A DNA stretch of 64,000 nucleotides from Trichococcus palustris (GCF_900114465.1 NZ_FOTD01000010.1:35440-99439); one strand, 5' to 3'. Counted from the first letter of the stretch, positions 52,969 to 62,443 are shown. Notes: generated by a model not told the origin, from the sequence alone. Numbers and translations are program-made.

Positions 52969-53021
52969 AGGAGACAAACTTAGTCACAGCAGTGCGTTAA
53001 GCTGTGAGAGGGGTGTCTCCT
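52969..53021 (+). other. Intercistronic hairpin after binding-protein gene
   Basis: AGGAGACA and TGTCTCCT outer arms with an inner CACAGC/GCTGTG stem. There is no T tail. Such hairpins after a binding-protein gene usually protect its mRNA or limit read-through, so the lipoprotein can be made in excess over the permeases. Confidence 0.6.
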
Positions 53022-53065
53022 ATGGTCATACAGAGACTATTTAATAAATAGAGGGGGCAGGATGC

Positions 53066-53776
53066 ATGAATCGTCCATTTGATTTAACTTATATTTGGAA
53101 GGCTGTACCGGAAATATTATCCGGGTTAGGCGTTACCCTCCAATTTTTGTTGGGTACGATCGTGTTCGGTGGCATTTTAGGTTTTTTGTCGGCTTGGGCA
53201 AAAATCAGCGGCCCGAAATGGTTAAAAGGGATTGTCCATGGCTACATCTGGATCATTCGTTGTACACCCGCCATTGTCATGATGTTTTTAGTGTTTTATG
53301 GCTTGCCGGAAGTGTTGCTCGGCGTCTTCAATATTGATATCAATAGTTGGAATCGCCTGTATTTCGTCATTATTTCATTGTCTATTTTATTTTCAGCTCC
53401 TTGCTCGGAAATTATGCGTTCCTCCTATTTAGCCGTTAATAAAGTGCAGCGTGAAGCTGCCATCAGTATCGGTTTGACGGAAGCCCAGGCTTTCCGCAGG
53501 ATCGTCTTGCCGCAAAGTTTAGTAAGTGCGCTGCCGAATCTCGGCAACTCTTTTATCGGTTTAATGAAGGAGGGAGCCTTGGCATTTACGATCGGCATTG
53601 TTGATATCATGGGGAAAGGGCAGTTGATCATTGCCCGTAACTTCGGTGGCTATTCCATCGAAACATACATTGCGTTGGCCGGCATCTACTGGGTGCTGAC
53701 GCTGATCATTGAAAAGCTGTTCAGCCTGACGGAGGCGAAACTTTCGGTCGGAAAGCAACCTGTACGCGTGCAATAG
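53066..53776 (+). CDS. Polar amino acid ABC permease A (second system)
   Basis: 236 aa, about five hydrophobic segments. IWIIRCTPAIVMMFLVFYG and the EAA loop AAISIGLTEAQAFRRIVLPQ identify a HisM/GlnP-type permease. GGGGGCAGG lies before the ATG. It is separated from the binding-protein gene by a hairpin, but same-strand and close to permease B (15 bp gap). Confidence 0.9.
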   Translation: MNRPFDLTYIWKAVPEILSGLGVTLQFLLGTIVFGGILGFLSAWAKISGPKWLKGIVHGYIWIIRCTPAIVMMFLVFYGLPEVLLGVFNIDINSWNRLYFVIISLSILFSAPCSEIMRSSYLAVNKVQREAAISIGLTEAQAFRRIVLPQSLVSALPNLGNSFIGLMKEGALAFTIGIVDIMGKGQLIIARNFGGYSIETYIALAGIYWVLTLIIEKLFSLTEAKLSVGKQPVRVQ

Positions 53777-53791
53777 AAAGGAGCAAACCAG

Positions 53792-54583
53792 ATGGCCATT
53801 GATTTACCCTATGTGAAGGAAATCCTGATTCTTGTTTTAAACGGTATTCCGACAACGCTGCGTTTGACAGTCATCCCATTGCTCATCGCGTTGCCGCTCG
53901 CTTTTCTTTTTGCAGTAGTCAGGCAAAGGAACGTGAGGATACTTTCACGAATCGTTCAAGTCTATGTTTCCTTCATAAGAGGAACGCCTTTAGTCGTTCA
54001 GATTCTAGTGATATACAGTCTGGTTCCAAGCCTGTTGAATGCCCTTGCGCTAAAAGGGGGCCTGGAATTGGATGTATTCGGGATAAACCCCATTTACTAC
54101 GCCTATATTGTTTTTACGCTCAATACCATCGCTACCTTATCGGAAGTGTTCCGGTCGGCGCTTGAAACGGTGGATAAGAGGCAGTTTGAAGCAGCCATTT
54201 CGATCGGTCTGTTGCCGGTTCAGGCCTATCGCAGGATTTTGATCCCGCAGGCGTTGGTGGCTGCCTTGCCGAATATGTGTAATACAACCATTAATTTGCT
54301 GAAATCAACCTCATTGGCTTTTTTGATGTCCGTTCAGGATATTACGGCCATCGCCAAAACGGAGGCGGCATTTGGCTACAATTATTTGGAGTCCTATCTT
54401 GTTATTTTTATTGTGTATATCGTACTCTGCTCGCTTGTTCAAGTGATTTTCCAGCTGTTGGAACAACGAGTATCTATTTATAAAAAAGGCCGGGCAACCC
54501 CCAAAAAGGCAGTAAACCAAACGGTGCCCTTCGAGGGGACGATAAAGGAGGGATTTCATGTTGGCGTTGAAGAATATTCATAA
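53792..54583 (+). CDS. Polar amino acid ABC permease B (second system)
   Basis: 263 aa, with [20 protein letters not shown] and the EAA motif [20 protein letters not shown]. It is longer at the C-terminus than its partner, ending in a basic tail. It overlaps the ATPase start by 26 bp. AAAGGAG precedes the ATG. Confidence 0.9.
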   Translation: MAIDLPYVKEILILVLNGIPTTLRLTVIPLLIALPLAFLFAVVRQRNVRILSRIVQVYVSFIRGTPLVVQILVIYSLVPSLLNALALKGGLELDVFGINPIYYAYIVFTLNTIATLSEVFRSALETVDKRQFEAAISIGLLPVQAYRRILIPQALVAALPNMCNTTINLLKSTSLAFLMSVQDITAIAKTEAAFGYNYLESYLVIFIVYIVLCSLVQVIFQLLEQRVSIYKKGRATPKKAVNQTVPFEGTIKEGFHVGVEEYS

Positions 54584-55301
54584 AAAATTCGGTGATGTGG
54601 AAGTATTGAAGGGTGTGGATATCCAGGTTGAAAAAGGTGACATCGTCGTTATTTTAGGACCGAGCGGTTCGGGCAAAACAACTTTATTGCGCTGCATCAA
54701 CTTTTTAGAACGCGCCGATGAAGGGACCTTGCTTTTCGACGACATCCATACCGACTTTTCGAAAGCAAGCAAAAAGGAAATCAATGCAGTACGGAAGAAA
54801 TCCGCTTTTGTTTTTCAAAATTATGGGCTGTTCGATAATAAGACGGTTTTGGAGAATGTCACCGAAGGGCTTATCATCGGACGAAAAGTGCCGAAAAAAA
54901 TAGCTGTTGAAACCGGCATAAGAGCGTTGGAAAAAGTAGGCTTAAGCGATCGCTTAGATTACTATCCTTCGCAACTATCCGGAGGGCAACAGCAACGGGT
55001 AGGGATCGCCCGCGCTCTTGCGGTGAATCCGGACGTCATTTTATTCGATGAACCAACTTCAGCTTTGGATCCGGAATTAGTCGGGGAAGTGCTGCAAGTC
55101 ATCCGCAAGCTGGCGGATGAGGGTACTACGATGGTGGTCGTCACCCATGAAATGGCCTTTGCAAAAGAAGTCGCCAGCCATATCGTGTTCATGTCGGACG
55201 GCAATATTGTGGAAGAAGGCGATGCGGCATCCTTCTTCGACAATCCGCAAGAAGAGCGAACCAAACAATTTTTGCAGCGATTCCGTGCTGTGCAAGTTTA
55301 A
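54558..55301 (+). CDS. Polar amino acid ABC transporter ATPase (second system)
   Basis: 247 aa GlnQ-type. Walker [37 protein letters not shown], Walker [16 protein letters not shown] and VTHEMAF are present. It resembles the first system's ATPase closely, so the two transporters are paralogous. Gene order is reversed relative to the first system: here the ATPase is last, there it is first. GGAGG lies before ATG 54558. Confidence 0.92.
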   Translation: MLALKNIHKKFGDVEVLKGVDIQVEKGDIVVILGPSGSGKTTLLRCINFLERADEGTLLFDDIHTDFSKASKKEINAVRKKSAFVFQNYGLFDNKTVLENVTEGLIIGRKVPKKIAVETGIRALEKVGLSDRLDYYPSQLSGGQQQRVGIARALAVNPDVILFDEPTSALDPELVGEVLQVIRKLADEGTTMVVVTHEMAFAKEVASHIVFMSDGNIVEEGDAASFFDNPQEERTKQFLQRFRAVQV

Positions 55302-55336
55302 TGAATGCCGGGTCTGAGTTTAGTAAAGAAACAGAA

Positions 55337-55384
55337 AATGCCCGCCTTATCAAGCTATTGAAGCTTGACAAGGCGGGCATTATT
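55337..55384. terminator. Bidirectional terminator ending the second ABC operon
   Basis: AATGCCCGCCTTATCAAGCT and its near-complement AGCTTGACAAGGCGGGCATT with a short loop. It also lies at the end of the convergent SRPBCC gene. Confidence 0.85.
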
Positions 55385-55391
55385 TGTTGGG

Positions 55392-55856
55392 TTAAGCGTT
55401 TTTCACATCGGAGTGTTCACAAATTGCTTTGATGTTTTCCAAGGTGTGCATAGCGGAATTTTCTTCCATCTTGTCCGTCACCAGTTTATCGATGATCTTA
55501 CCGAATAAGCTGTCCGGGGTGCCGAAACTGTCAATTTCAAAAGTCAACTCGGTACCATTGTCCTTTGGTACATACGTACTGGTTTGTTTGCTGGGGAAGT
55601 TCCCGGTCATCTCGCCGCTCCATTTTGCCCCTTCGGGTGTCATTTCGCACGCGGTTACTTCAATCGTTACCGGGAAGTGCATGCCCAACATCGAATATTT
55701 GGTTTTGACGATGGTCCCGACTTCGCCTTTACCGCTGATGCTTTCTGCTTCAGATAGGCCGTTGTAGAAGTGTGACCAGTTTTCAGGGTTTATCGTGTAC
55801 TGATAGACTTTTTCCAACGGGGCATCGATGAAGATACTTTTTTTGAATGCAGTCAT
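55392..55856 (-). CDS. SRPBCC (polyketide-cyclase/START-like) protein
   Basis: 154 aa. The N-terminal FKKSIFIDAPLEKVYQYTINPENW is the hallmark of the SRPBCC ligand-binding fold, with a GEVGTIVKTKY strand and a long C-terminal helix. Such proteins bind hydrophobic or aromatic ligands; function here unknown. The start has AAGAGATG-type sequence upstream. Single gene. The 554-bp gap up to the MerR gene (55857-56410) shows no gene or clear operator. Confidence 0.8.
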   Translation of the reverse strand: MTAFKKSIFIDAPLEKVYQYTINPENWSHFYNGLSEAESISGKGEVGTIVKTKYSMLGMHFPVTIEVTACEMTPEGAKWSGEMTGNFPSKQTSTYVPKDNGTELTFEIDSFGTPDSLFGKIIDKLVTDKMEENSAMHTLENIKAICEHSDVKNA

Positions 55857-56410
55857 CTCTTGTTCATTTCCTCTCTTAACCTAAATGTATCCGGCTTTTG
55901 TAGTTTGAGACCTTTTCTTTCAACAAGTGCTTGGCAGGGGGAATCTTGCATACTTGGCTTAGGAATGGGCTGGAAAAGAAAGGCAATAGGATGCCTTTCA
56001 GGAAAGATTACGCTTTCACATGTTTATCATACTGCTCTTTTTCGCTTTTGTAAAAGCTGACTCATCCATCTTTTCGAAAAAATAAAAGCAGCGCTTAAGA
56101 GCTTGAAAGCTGGTTTCCTGCATAGTTCTTGTGACTGGGAATCATTCGTTTTGCATGAATGTGCTTTCTGCGCTGGCATAACGCGGTCCGATGTTCGGGT
56201 ACTTCTTCACCCTGTGTTTGTGTTGCTTCCATATGAATGCGCTTGCGAAAAGAGCGCTGAAGCGGTAGACTGAAAAAAATGGAACATGTGCAAAAGGAAA
56301 GGGGATTCAGCTGGTGCAAGGGACTGTCTTCGCGGATGCAATTCCTGAATAAAGTAGAAGCATAATAGTGGTTTTTGAGAAAGAGAGTAAGACAGCGAAG
56401 GAGATGCAAA

Positions 56411-56836
56411 ATGAACATAGCAGAAGTCAGCAAGAAGTTCAGCATCAGTCCGGATACCCTGCGCTACTATGAGCGCATCGGCTTGCTTCCATACGTGAAG
56501 CGGAACGAGAGCGGCTATCGGGAATACGATGATGAAGCCTGCGAATGGATCTATTTCACGTTGGTTATGCGCAGCGCAGGCATTTCAGTGGAAGCGTTGA
56601 AGACATACATTTCGCTTTTTCAGCAAGGGAAAAACACCATTGCGGAACGCAAACAGATATTGCTGGAGCAACGCCGGTTGCTGGCCGAGCGGATCAGCGA
56701 ACTGCAGAGCGTGCTGGAACGATTGGATAACAAAATCGATGGCTATGAAGAGCGCGTCCTCAAATATGAGGATAAATTGTTCCAAAATAGAAACCAATAC
56801 GAAAATGATGCAAGCCTATCAAGCCAGAATATATGA
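56411..56836 (+). CDS. MerR-family regulator
   Basis: 141 aa. MNIAEVSKKFSISPDTLRYY then ERIGLLPYVKRNESGYREYD is the MerR HTH and wing; a long coiled coil (about 80-125) follows. It is similar to the regulator at 14253 in layout. AAGGAGATG precedes ATG 56411; starts further upstream are unlikely. It lies 93 bp upstream of gldA and probably controls gldA and ald. No clear 19-nt-spacer MerR promoter was found upstream, unlike at 15280-15484. Confidence 0.88.
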   Translation: MNIAEVSKKFSISPDTLRYYERIGLLPYVKRNESGYREYDDEACEWIYFTLVMRSAGISVEALKTYISLFQQGKNTIAERKQILLEQRRLLAERISELQSVLERLDNKIDGYEERVLKYEDKLFQNRNQYENDASLSSQNI

Positions 56837-56929
56837 TGGGCAATCGGTTGGGCCTCTCGTGCTGGAAGGCGTGAATATTCCAGGATATATGATAAAAATT
56901 GGATAAAAAATCGTAAGGGGGATTTCTGC

Positions 56930-58015
56930 ATGGTTCGTTACGCATTTCGATCACCAAGCTTGTACATTCAAGGGGCTGGAGTCATAGAAGCATTGGGAAA
57001 GGAAGCATCCGTATATGGAAAAAAAGGCTTTCTTATTTCTGATGATGTTGTCTGGGGCCTTATCCATGAAAAAGTGGAGAACAGCTTAGGGGGCTTCCCC
57101 TATTACTATGAAGCTTTCAATGGAGAAGCCTCTCGGGAAGAAATGGTCCGTTTGGGTGAAGTCGTTTCAAAAGAAGCGGCGGAGGTGATTATCGGCCTCG
57201 GAGGCGGGAAAATCATCGATACGGCGAAGGGAGTCGCCGCTGACTGCGGCCTACCGGTGGTGATCGTGCCCACGTCCGTTTCCACGGACGCGCCAACGAG
57301 TGCATTGTCCGTCATCTACTCCGAGGACGGCTCCTTCGAAGCTTATCGTTATTACGATAGAAATCCGGATTTGGTGCTGGTCGATACGGCAATTGTGATC
57401 CAAGCACCGATCCGTTTTTTTGCCAGCGGCATGGCAGACGCGATGGCGACGTGTGTGGAAGCAGCGGCAACGAAAAAGTCCGGCGGAACAACGATTGCCG
57501 GAGGGCATCCGACGATTGCAGGGATCGCGATTGCAAGAGCCTGTGAGGAAACGCTTTTCCGGGATGGCATCAGTGCTTTGCGCGCCGTCGAAAAACGTGT
57601 GGTGACACCGGCTGTTGAAGCAATCGTGGAAGCCAATACTTTGTTGTCTGGTTTGGGTTTCGAGAATGGCGGTTTGGCTGGGGCTCACGCCATCCATAAC
57701 GGTTTTACTGCTTTGACAGGAGAGATCCATCGCTTGACGCACGGCGAGAAAGTGGCTTATGGGGTGCTCGTGCAGTTGGTGCTGGAAAATCGCCCATATG
57801 GAGAAATTAAAAAATACATCGATTTCTTCCAAGCCATCGGAATGCCGACAACGTTGGAAGAAATGCACTTAACGACTACGACGCGAGCAGAGCTCATCGA
57901 AGTGGGACGGCTTGCCATTGCCGAAAGCAACACAATGGATAATTTGAGCAAACACATCACGGCAGAAGCAGTTGCGGAAGCGATCATTGCTGTGGATGCT
58001 TTGGTCAAAAACTGA
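56930..58015 (+). CDS. gldA: Glycerol dehydrogenase
   Basis: 361 aa iron/zinc-containing alcohol dehydrogenase family. [11 protein letters not shown] (about 91) is the NAD-binding motif; zinc ligands match Asp170 (GMADAMAT), His253 (GAHAIHN) and His271 (THGEK). It oxidises glycerol to dihydroxyacetone with NAD+ and shows the typical [15 protein letters not shown] region. It is likely regulated by the MerR protein encoded just upstream. AAGGGGG precedes the ATG. Confidence 0.92.
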   Translation: MVRYAFRSPSLYIQGAGVIEALGKEASVYGKKGFLISDDVVWGLIHEKVENSLGGFPYYYEAFNGEASREEMVRLGEVVSKEAAEVIIGLGGGKIIDTAKGVAADCGLPVVIVPTSVSTDAPTSALSVIYSEDGSFEAYRYYDRNPDLVLVDTAIVIQAPIRFFASGMADAMATCVEAAATKKSGGTTIAGGHPTIAGIAIARACEETLFRDGISALRAVEKRVVTPAVEAIVEANTLLSGLGFENGGLAGAHAIHNGFTALTGEIHRLTHGEKVAYGVLVQLVLENRPYGEIKKYIDFFQAIGMPTTLEEMHLTTTTRAELIEVGRLAIAESNTMDNLSKHITAEAVAEAIIAVDALVKN

Positions 58016-58106
58016 ACCCCACCGGAATAGAATTGCATCCAGGCTGACTGCGGAACATGACTTGCATAAGCCTTCATGGAAACTCAAAAATGGAAGGGAT
58101 GATCTT

Positions 58107-59216
58107 ATGATTATCGGCGTGCCAAAGGAAATCAAAAACAATGAAAATCGGGTGGGAGTGGTACCGGCAGGCGTGCACTTGTTGGTCCAAAACGGCCATC
58201 AGGTCAGGGTACAATCCGGAAGCGGCATCGGCTCGGGGTTCGTAGATGAACAGTATGAAAAAGCGGGAGCGACGGTGGTGGACGATGCTGCTCAGATATG
58301 GGCTGCAGAGATGGTTGTCAAGGTAAAAGAGCCCCTGGAGTCCGAGTACAAATACCTTCGTGAGGACCTCATCTTGTTTACCTATCTGCATCTGGCGGCG
58401 GCACCGCAGTTGACGAGGGCAATGCTGCAATCGGGGATGACTGCTATCGGCTATGAAACCATGGTAGGGGAAAAAGGCGACTTGCCGTTGCTCACTCCGA
58501 TGAGTGTCGTTGCGGGCCGTTTGTCTGTCCAAATCGGTGCGCAATTCCTGGAAAAGCATTACGGTGGGAAAGGCGTCCTTTTGAGCGGCGTGCCGGGTGT
58601 TCCAAATGGGGAAGTCGTCATCCTCGGCGGCGGCGTTGCTGGACGCAATGCTCTGCAGATTGCGCTCGGACTAGGCGCACATTGCACCATCCTGGATATC
58701 AAGCCGGAAACACTGACGGAAATTGAGAACTTGTACGGGAATGCGGTCATCACGCTGCTATCGAACGAGTGGAACATCGCAAATGCCCTCAAGGATGCGG
58801 ATGTCGTCATCGGAGCGGTCTTGATTCCGGGTCGGAAAGCACCGACGTTAGTGACGGAAGAGATGGTGAAAAGCATGCAACCGGGATCCGTGATTGTCGA
58901 TATTTCGGTGGATCAGGGCGGCATCTTTGAAACGGAGGATCATACGACTACCCACGATGATCCTGTCTATGTAAGGCATGGCGTGCTGCACTACGCGGTG
59001 CCGAATATGCCGGGTGCCGTGGCGCGGACCGCCACCATCGCCCTGACGAATGTTACACTGCCATACGCATTGGAAATAGCGAACCAAGGAGCGTTGCAAG
59101 CAGCCGACAATCCGACCATCTTGACGGGATTCAACGTCCACAGGGGCAAGTTGACCAATAAAGATGTCGCCGAATCGCTTGGATTGGCCTATACGGCAAT
59201 CGAAACATTGTTATAA
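58107..59216 (+). CDS. ald: Alanine dehydrogenase
   Basis: 369 aa, the usual length. [17 protein letters not shown] with Arg15, [12 protein letters not shown] with Lys74, TYLHLAAAP with His95 and the later [19 protein letters not shown]ossmann motif are all present. It converts alanine and NAD+ to pyruvate and ammonia. GGAAGGG lies 7 nt before ATG 58107; the longer frame to 57972 would run into gldA. Shares strand with gldA, 91 bp apart. Confidence 0.93.
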   Translation: MIIGVPKEIKNNENRVGVVPAGVHLLVQNGHQVRVQSGSGIGSGFVDEQYEKAGATVVDDAAQIWAAEMVVKVKEPLESEYKYLREDLILFTYLHLAAAPQLTRAMLQSGMTAIGYETMVGEKGDLPLLTPMSVVAGRLSVQIGAQFLEKHYGGKGVLLSGVPGVPNGEVVILGGGVAGRNALQIALGLGAHCTILDIKPETLTEIENLYGNAVITLLSNEWNIANALKDADVVIGAVLIPGRKAPTLVTEEMVKSMQPGSVIVDISVDQGGIFETEDHTTTHDDPVYVRHGVLHYAVPNMPGAVARTATIALTNVTLPYALEIANQGALQAADNPTILTGFNVHRGKLTNKDVAESLGLAYTAIETLL

Positions 59217-59285
59217 GCGAGCGGCTGGACTTCTTTGTCCCGGCTGGTCATGCAGAAATGCCATTCGGTAAATATTCATTTACAC

Positions 59286-59339
59286 GAAAATGCCCGACTT
59301 GCCAAGCTACTGGAGTTTGGCAAGTCGGGCATTTTTTAT
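59286..59339. terminator. Terminator after ald
   Basis: AAATGCCCGACTTGCCAAGC and a GCTTGGCAAGTCGGGCATTT-like arm, then a T6 run. It is similar in sequence to the terminator at 55337. Confidence 0.87.
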
Positions 59340-59369
59340 TTCAGTTAAGTCTTGGTGCTTTCCAATCGA

Positions 59370-59860
59370 TCAGTCGAAATCGACTACGACGTCTTGGTTA
59401 TGTTTTATTTTTCCGGTGTTCAGCAAGTGGATGGCCTTCTCAACGAGGTTCGTAAACACGACCAAGGTGACGGTGTCTTTTTCTTCCTTCATCCGGTAGG
59501 CGTAGTCCACCTTCAGCAATGGCTGACCGGCGGTGACGACGTCGCCTTCTTTGACGAGGGCTTCGAAGCCTTGGCCGTTCAGGTTCACGGTATCCAATCC
59601 GACATGGAGGATCATTTCCAATCCGGATTGTTGTCCGGATGCCCAGCGCGTGTTTGGTCGGGAAGACCGAGACGATTTCGCCGTCGACTGGCGAGTAGAC
59701 AGTGCCATCCTTCATATCCGGTATGATGCCGAAGCCATCGCCCATCATTTTTTCGGAAAAGACAGGGTCATTGACATCCGAAATCGGGATGATGTGCCCA
59801 TCGATCGGCGCGGAAGATGTAGCAGCCGCCATCCGCATGGTGGATGCCTTATCGGGGAAA
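59370..59860 (-). pseudogene. Frameshifted EIIA-Glc-type fragment
   Basis: The minus strand carries a recognisable EIIA domain in two frames: [20 protein letters not shown] then [13 protein letters not shown] and [10 protein letters not shown] in one, and [20 protein letters not shown] with the active-site His to the stop at 59370 in another. The shift lies near 59640, at the GIR/SGLEM junction. No start or ribosome site is found at the 5' side, so it is either a relic of a free EIIA or the C-terminal end of a lost IIBCA. It is broken as drawn. Confidence 0.78.
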
Positions 59861-60123
59861 TAGGCTAAAGGAACGGACGCTGCGTGGCTGTTCGGAAGCA
59901 CGGTTCAGTTGCAAACATTTTATACAGGAGTCTTTGCCGAAGTAGCGGTAAAGATTCCTTTGTTCGTTTCTATAGCGGTTTATTTTCCTGATTATTGTGA
60001 TAGTTTTTCTTCGAACTTACCGTCATGCAAAATTTTCGGAGTTGTTTGTATATTTTCGTCCTGAGGGACGTAAATATTTGTGAGACGGGAGACTTTTTTC
60101 GGAACTATGTTAAAGAAACCCCA

Positions 60124-60152
60124 TTGACATATTTTTTAAAACGATTTATAGT
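60124..60152 (+). promoter_or_regulatory. Promoter of marR-MFS operon
   Basis: TTGACA (60124-60129), 17-nt spacer, TATAGT (60147-60152). Strong promoter overlapping the MarR-type operator. Confidence 0.8.
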
Positions 60153-60165
60153 TACCTTGGGTAAC
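60151..60165. promoter_or_regulatory. MarR-type operator
   Basis: GTTACCTTGGGTAAC, a perfect 6-bp inverted repeat (GTTACC/GGTAAC) with a 3-nt spacer, lying across the -10 and expected transcription start. Confidence 0.75.
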
Positions 60166-60187
60166 AGTTGTGAGTGGTAATTATTTT

Positions 60188-60640
60188 ATGTGGAAGGAAG
60201 TGGAAGAATTGGAAGGTTTTTTTCGCCGGTTTTTAAGTCTGTATCGTCCATTGGTTACAAATTTGAATGATCTGTTGGCCCCGTACCAGCTTTCTTATTC
60301 TTTGTGGCAGGTTCTATTTTATTTGAAAAACGAGGGGCCTTCTACACTTGTAGATATTTCAAATTATTACAATGTGGAAAAGCCAACGATTACAAGAAGG
60401 GTACATCGTTTAGAAGAACTGCAACTGGTAAGGCAAATTCCTAGTAAAGACAGACGTGAGAAGATCACTCAGTTAACGGCATTAGGAGAAGAGATTTACC
60501 AAACGTGCAGAAAGAAAATAACTGATTTAGAAAATAGTGTTATGGAAGGCATCGCCAAAGAAGAGCAAGAGGTTGCTTTTCACATTCTTCCTAAAATACA
60601 GCATAATATCAGAAATGGAGAGGGTAACAAAAGTGAGTAA
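60188..60640 (+). CDS. MarR-family regulator
   Basis: 150 aa winged-helix MarR protein: LSYSLWQVLFYLKNEGPSTL, NVEKPTITRRVHRLEELQLV and the wing DRREKITQLTALG. It should repress itself and the MFS gene through the operator at 60151. ATG 60188 is chosen; the frame opens at GTG 60170, but this is only ~10 nt after the expected transcription start, and ribosome sites are weak for both. It overlaps the MFS start by 8 bp. Confidence 0.87.
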   Translation: MWKEVEELEGFFRRFLSLYRPLVTNLNDLLAPYQLSYSLWQVLFYLKNEGPSTLVDISNYYNVEKPTITRRVHRLEELQLVRQIPSKDRREKITQLTALGEEIYQTCRKKITDLENSVMEGIAKEEQEVAFHILPKIQHNIRNGEGNKSE

Positions 60641-61820
60641 AGCTAAATTATGGACGAAAGATTTTATCATTGTTTCCGCTATCAATTTTTTCTTAACATT
60701 GGTCTTTTATTTGTTGATCGTAATCATGGGGGTCTATGCAGTAAAGGGATTTAATGCTTCTGCAAGCCAAGCTGGTCTTGTAACCGGGATTTTTATTATC
60801 GGGGCTTTAATCGGACGGCTGTTTATCGGCCGCAGCATCGAGTCCATTGGGCGCAAGCGAACGTTATTCATCGGGTTAATCCTTTTTATTTTGATGACAC
60901 TTTTATATTTTTTCAATTACGGTATCACCTTCCTGCTTATTAATCGTTTCTTGCATGGGATTGCGCTGGGTATAGCCAGCACAGCAACAGGGACGATCGT
61001 AGCCCAGATTATCCCGGTGACACGCAGAGGAGAAGGGATTGGTTATTACAGCATGAGTGCGACCTTGGCTACGGCAATCGGGCCATTCGTTGGAATATAT
61101 ATGAGCCAGCATACAAATTTTCAAATGATTTTTAGTGTCTGCCTAGCTTTGGGGATCGTCAGTTTGATTACAGCCTTCTTTGTTGATGTTCCGCCTTTGG
61201 AAGCATCCACAAAAACAGCTGAAACAAAAGGATTCAAACTTTCCAGCTTGATTGAGCCGAAAGCAGTTCCGATTGCATTGGTTACTCTGGTTGTAGCTTT
61301 CTGTTACTCTAGCGTCCTTTCTTTTATTAATTTCTATGCCCTTGAAATTAACCTGGTTGGTACAGCAAGCTTCTTCTTTCTCGTATATTCAATAGCCATA
61401 TTGGTTTCGCGCCCATTCACAGGCCGTTTAATGGACGTGAAAGGAGCAAACTATGTCATGTATCCGGCCTTTATTCTCTTTACAGCCGGAATGCTGCTTT
61501 TAAGTTTAACCCACAACAGCATCACTTTATTATTATCGGGTATCCTGATTGGACTCGGATTTGGTAATATGCAGTCCTGCACTCAGGCGATTGCTGTAAA
61601 GTTGACTCCACCTCATCGTATGGGACTAGCAACGTCGACGTTCTTTATATTCCTTGATGCAGGTCTTGGATTTGGCCCTTATCTGCTTGGATTTATCATT
61701 CCATCCACGAGCTACAGTAGCCTGTATGCTATCTTAGGTGTTGTGGTCTTGGCAACTGCTATTCTTTACTTTTTACTGCACGGCAAGAAAGAAAGGGCTA
61801 ATATCAATGTTTTAGCTTGA
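60633..61820 (+). CDS. MFS transporter, drug-efflux type
   Basis: 395 aa, twelve hydrophobic segments. The motif A region (GRLFIGRSIESIGRKRTLF, about 65) and motif C-like GIALGIASTATGTIVAQI (about 110) fit the drug/H+ antiporter DHA1 family. GTG 60633 has GAGAGGG 8 nt upstream and overlaps the MarR stop; an open frame further upstream is not used. Under control of the MarR operator, it is probably induced by the compound it exports. Confidence 0.88.
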   Translation: MSKAKLWTKDFIIVSAINFFLTLVFYLLIVIMGVYAVKGFNASASQAGLVTGIFIIGALIGRLFIGRSIESIGRKRTLFIGLILFILMTLLYFFNYGITFLLINRFLHGIALGIASTATGTIVAQIIPVTRRGEGIGYYSMSATLATAIGPFVGIYMSQHTNFQMIFSVCLALGIVSLITAFFVDVPPLEASTKTAETKGFKLSSLIEPKAVPIALVTLVVAFCYSSVLSFINFYALEINLVGTASFFFLVYSIAILVSRPFTGRLMDVKGANYVMYPAFILFTAGMLLLSLTHNSITLLLSGILIGLGFGNMQSCTQAIAVKLTPPHRMGLATSTFFIFLDAGLGFGPYLLGFIIPSTSYSSLYAILGVVVLATAILYFLLHGKKERANINVLA

Positions 61821-61882
61821 TAATACAGGGGAAGGAACATTTCGCATAAGGGATGTTCCTTTTTTTATTAGGCAGTTGGGCA

Positions 61883-61937
61883 TTGCTATCGGTTCTTCTT
61901 GACGGTATAATTCTGGATGTAAGTTACTAATCGTAAC
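61883..61937 (+). promoter_or_regulatory. Promoter and operator of second hxlR
   Basis: TTGCTA (61883-61888), 17-nt spacer, TATAAT (61906-61911), followed by the palindrome GTTACTAATCGTAAC at 61923-61937, a perfect 5-bp repeat (GTTAC/GTAAC). The palindrome is in a position to block elongation or initiation. Confidence 0.65.
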
Positions 61938-61952
61938 CATAAAGGGGGATGC

Positions 61953-62309
61953 ATGATGCTGACAAAAGAGGAACTTCCTTATTGCCCAGTCGCCACTACG
62001 GTTGACCTGATAGGCAATAAGTGGAAATTGCTGATTTTAAGAGAATTATTGGCCGGGACAAAACGATTCAGCGAATTAAAACGTGCCGTTGACGGGATCA
62101 GCCAAAAAGTTTTGACAGAGAACCTGCGTGCATTGGAAAGGGATGGGATTGTAGACAGGGTCGTCTATCCCGTCATACCGCCTAAAGTAGAATATTCCCT
62201 CAGTGAATTAGGCGATTCTTTGCGTCCTATCATCACGGCTATGCAGGCTTGGGGCACCAACTATATATTGAATAAAGAAGAACTCAAGGCTGAAAGTGCA
62301 CCAGAGTAG
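61953..62309 (+). CDS. HxlR-family transcriptional regulator (second)
   Basis: 118 aa. Cys11 in LPYCPV, GNKWKLLILREL, FSELKRAVDGISQKVLTENL and PPKVEYSLSELG are the family blocks. A stop-proximal hairpin follows it. GGGGG lies 6-7 nt before ATG 61953 (or the next ATG at 61956). The target genes are unknown; a HxlR-type half-site lies 112 bp beyond its stop. Confidence 0.88.
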   Translation: MMLTKEELPYCPVATTVDLIGNKWKLLILRELLAGTKRFSELKRAVDGISQKVLTENLRALERDGIVDRVVYPVIPPKVEYSLSELGDSLRPIITAMQAWGTNYILNKEELKAESAPE

Positions 62310-62420
62310 CGCCTTCCCTTGTTTTCCAAAGTTCGAGAGAGACTAAAAAATAGTCTTTCACGGGCTTTTTTTATTTCCTCGAGAAAGGAAATTTACCGAA
62401 CATTCAATGGCATGGGTCCG

Positions 62421-62443
62421 GGTTACAAAAATGTGCCTACTTT
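62421..62443 (+). promoter_or_regulatory. HxlR-type half-site, orphan
   Basis: GGTTACAAAAATGTGCCTAC then TTT is a close match to the motifs at 12613 and 42138. No opposing arm is seen. The next gene is a phage-type DUF5131 protein 65 bp on, so the original target may have been replaced. Confidence 0.55.

Noticed and set aside
43605..55301. Corrinoid-dependent methyltransferase set
   Set aside because: No corrinoid-binding protein (DxHxxG motif) or MtaB-type partner is encoded in the locus, so cobalamin dependence cannot be claimed.
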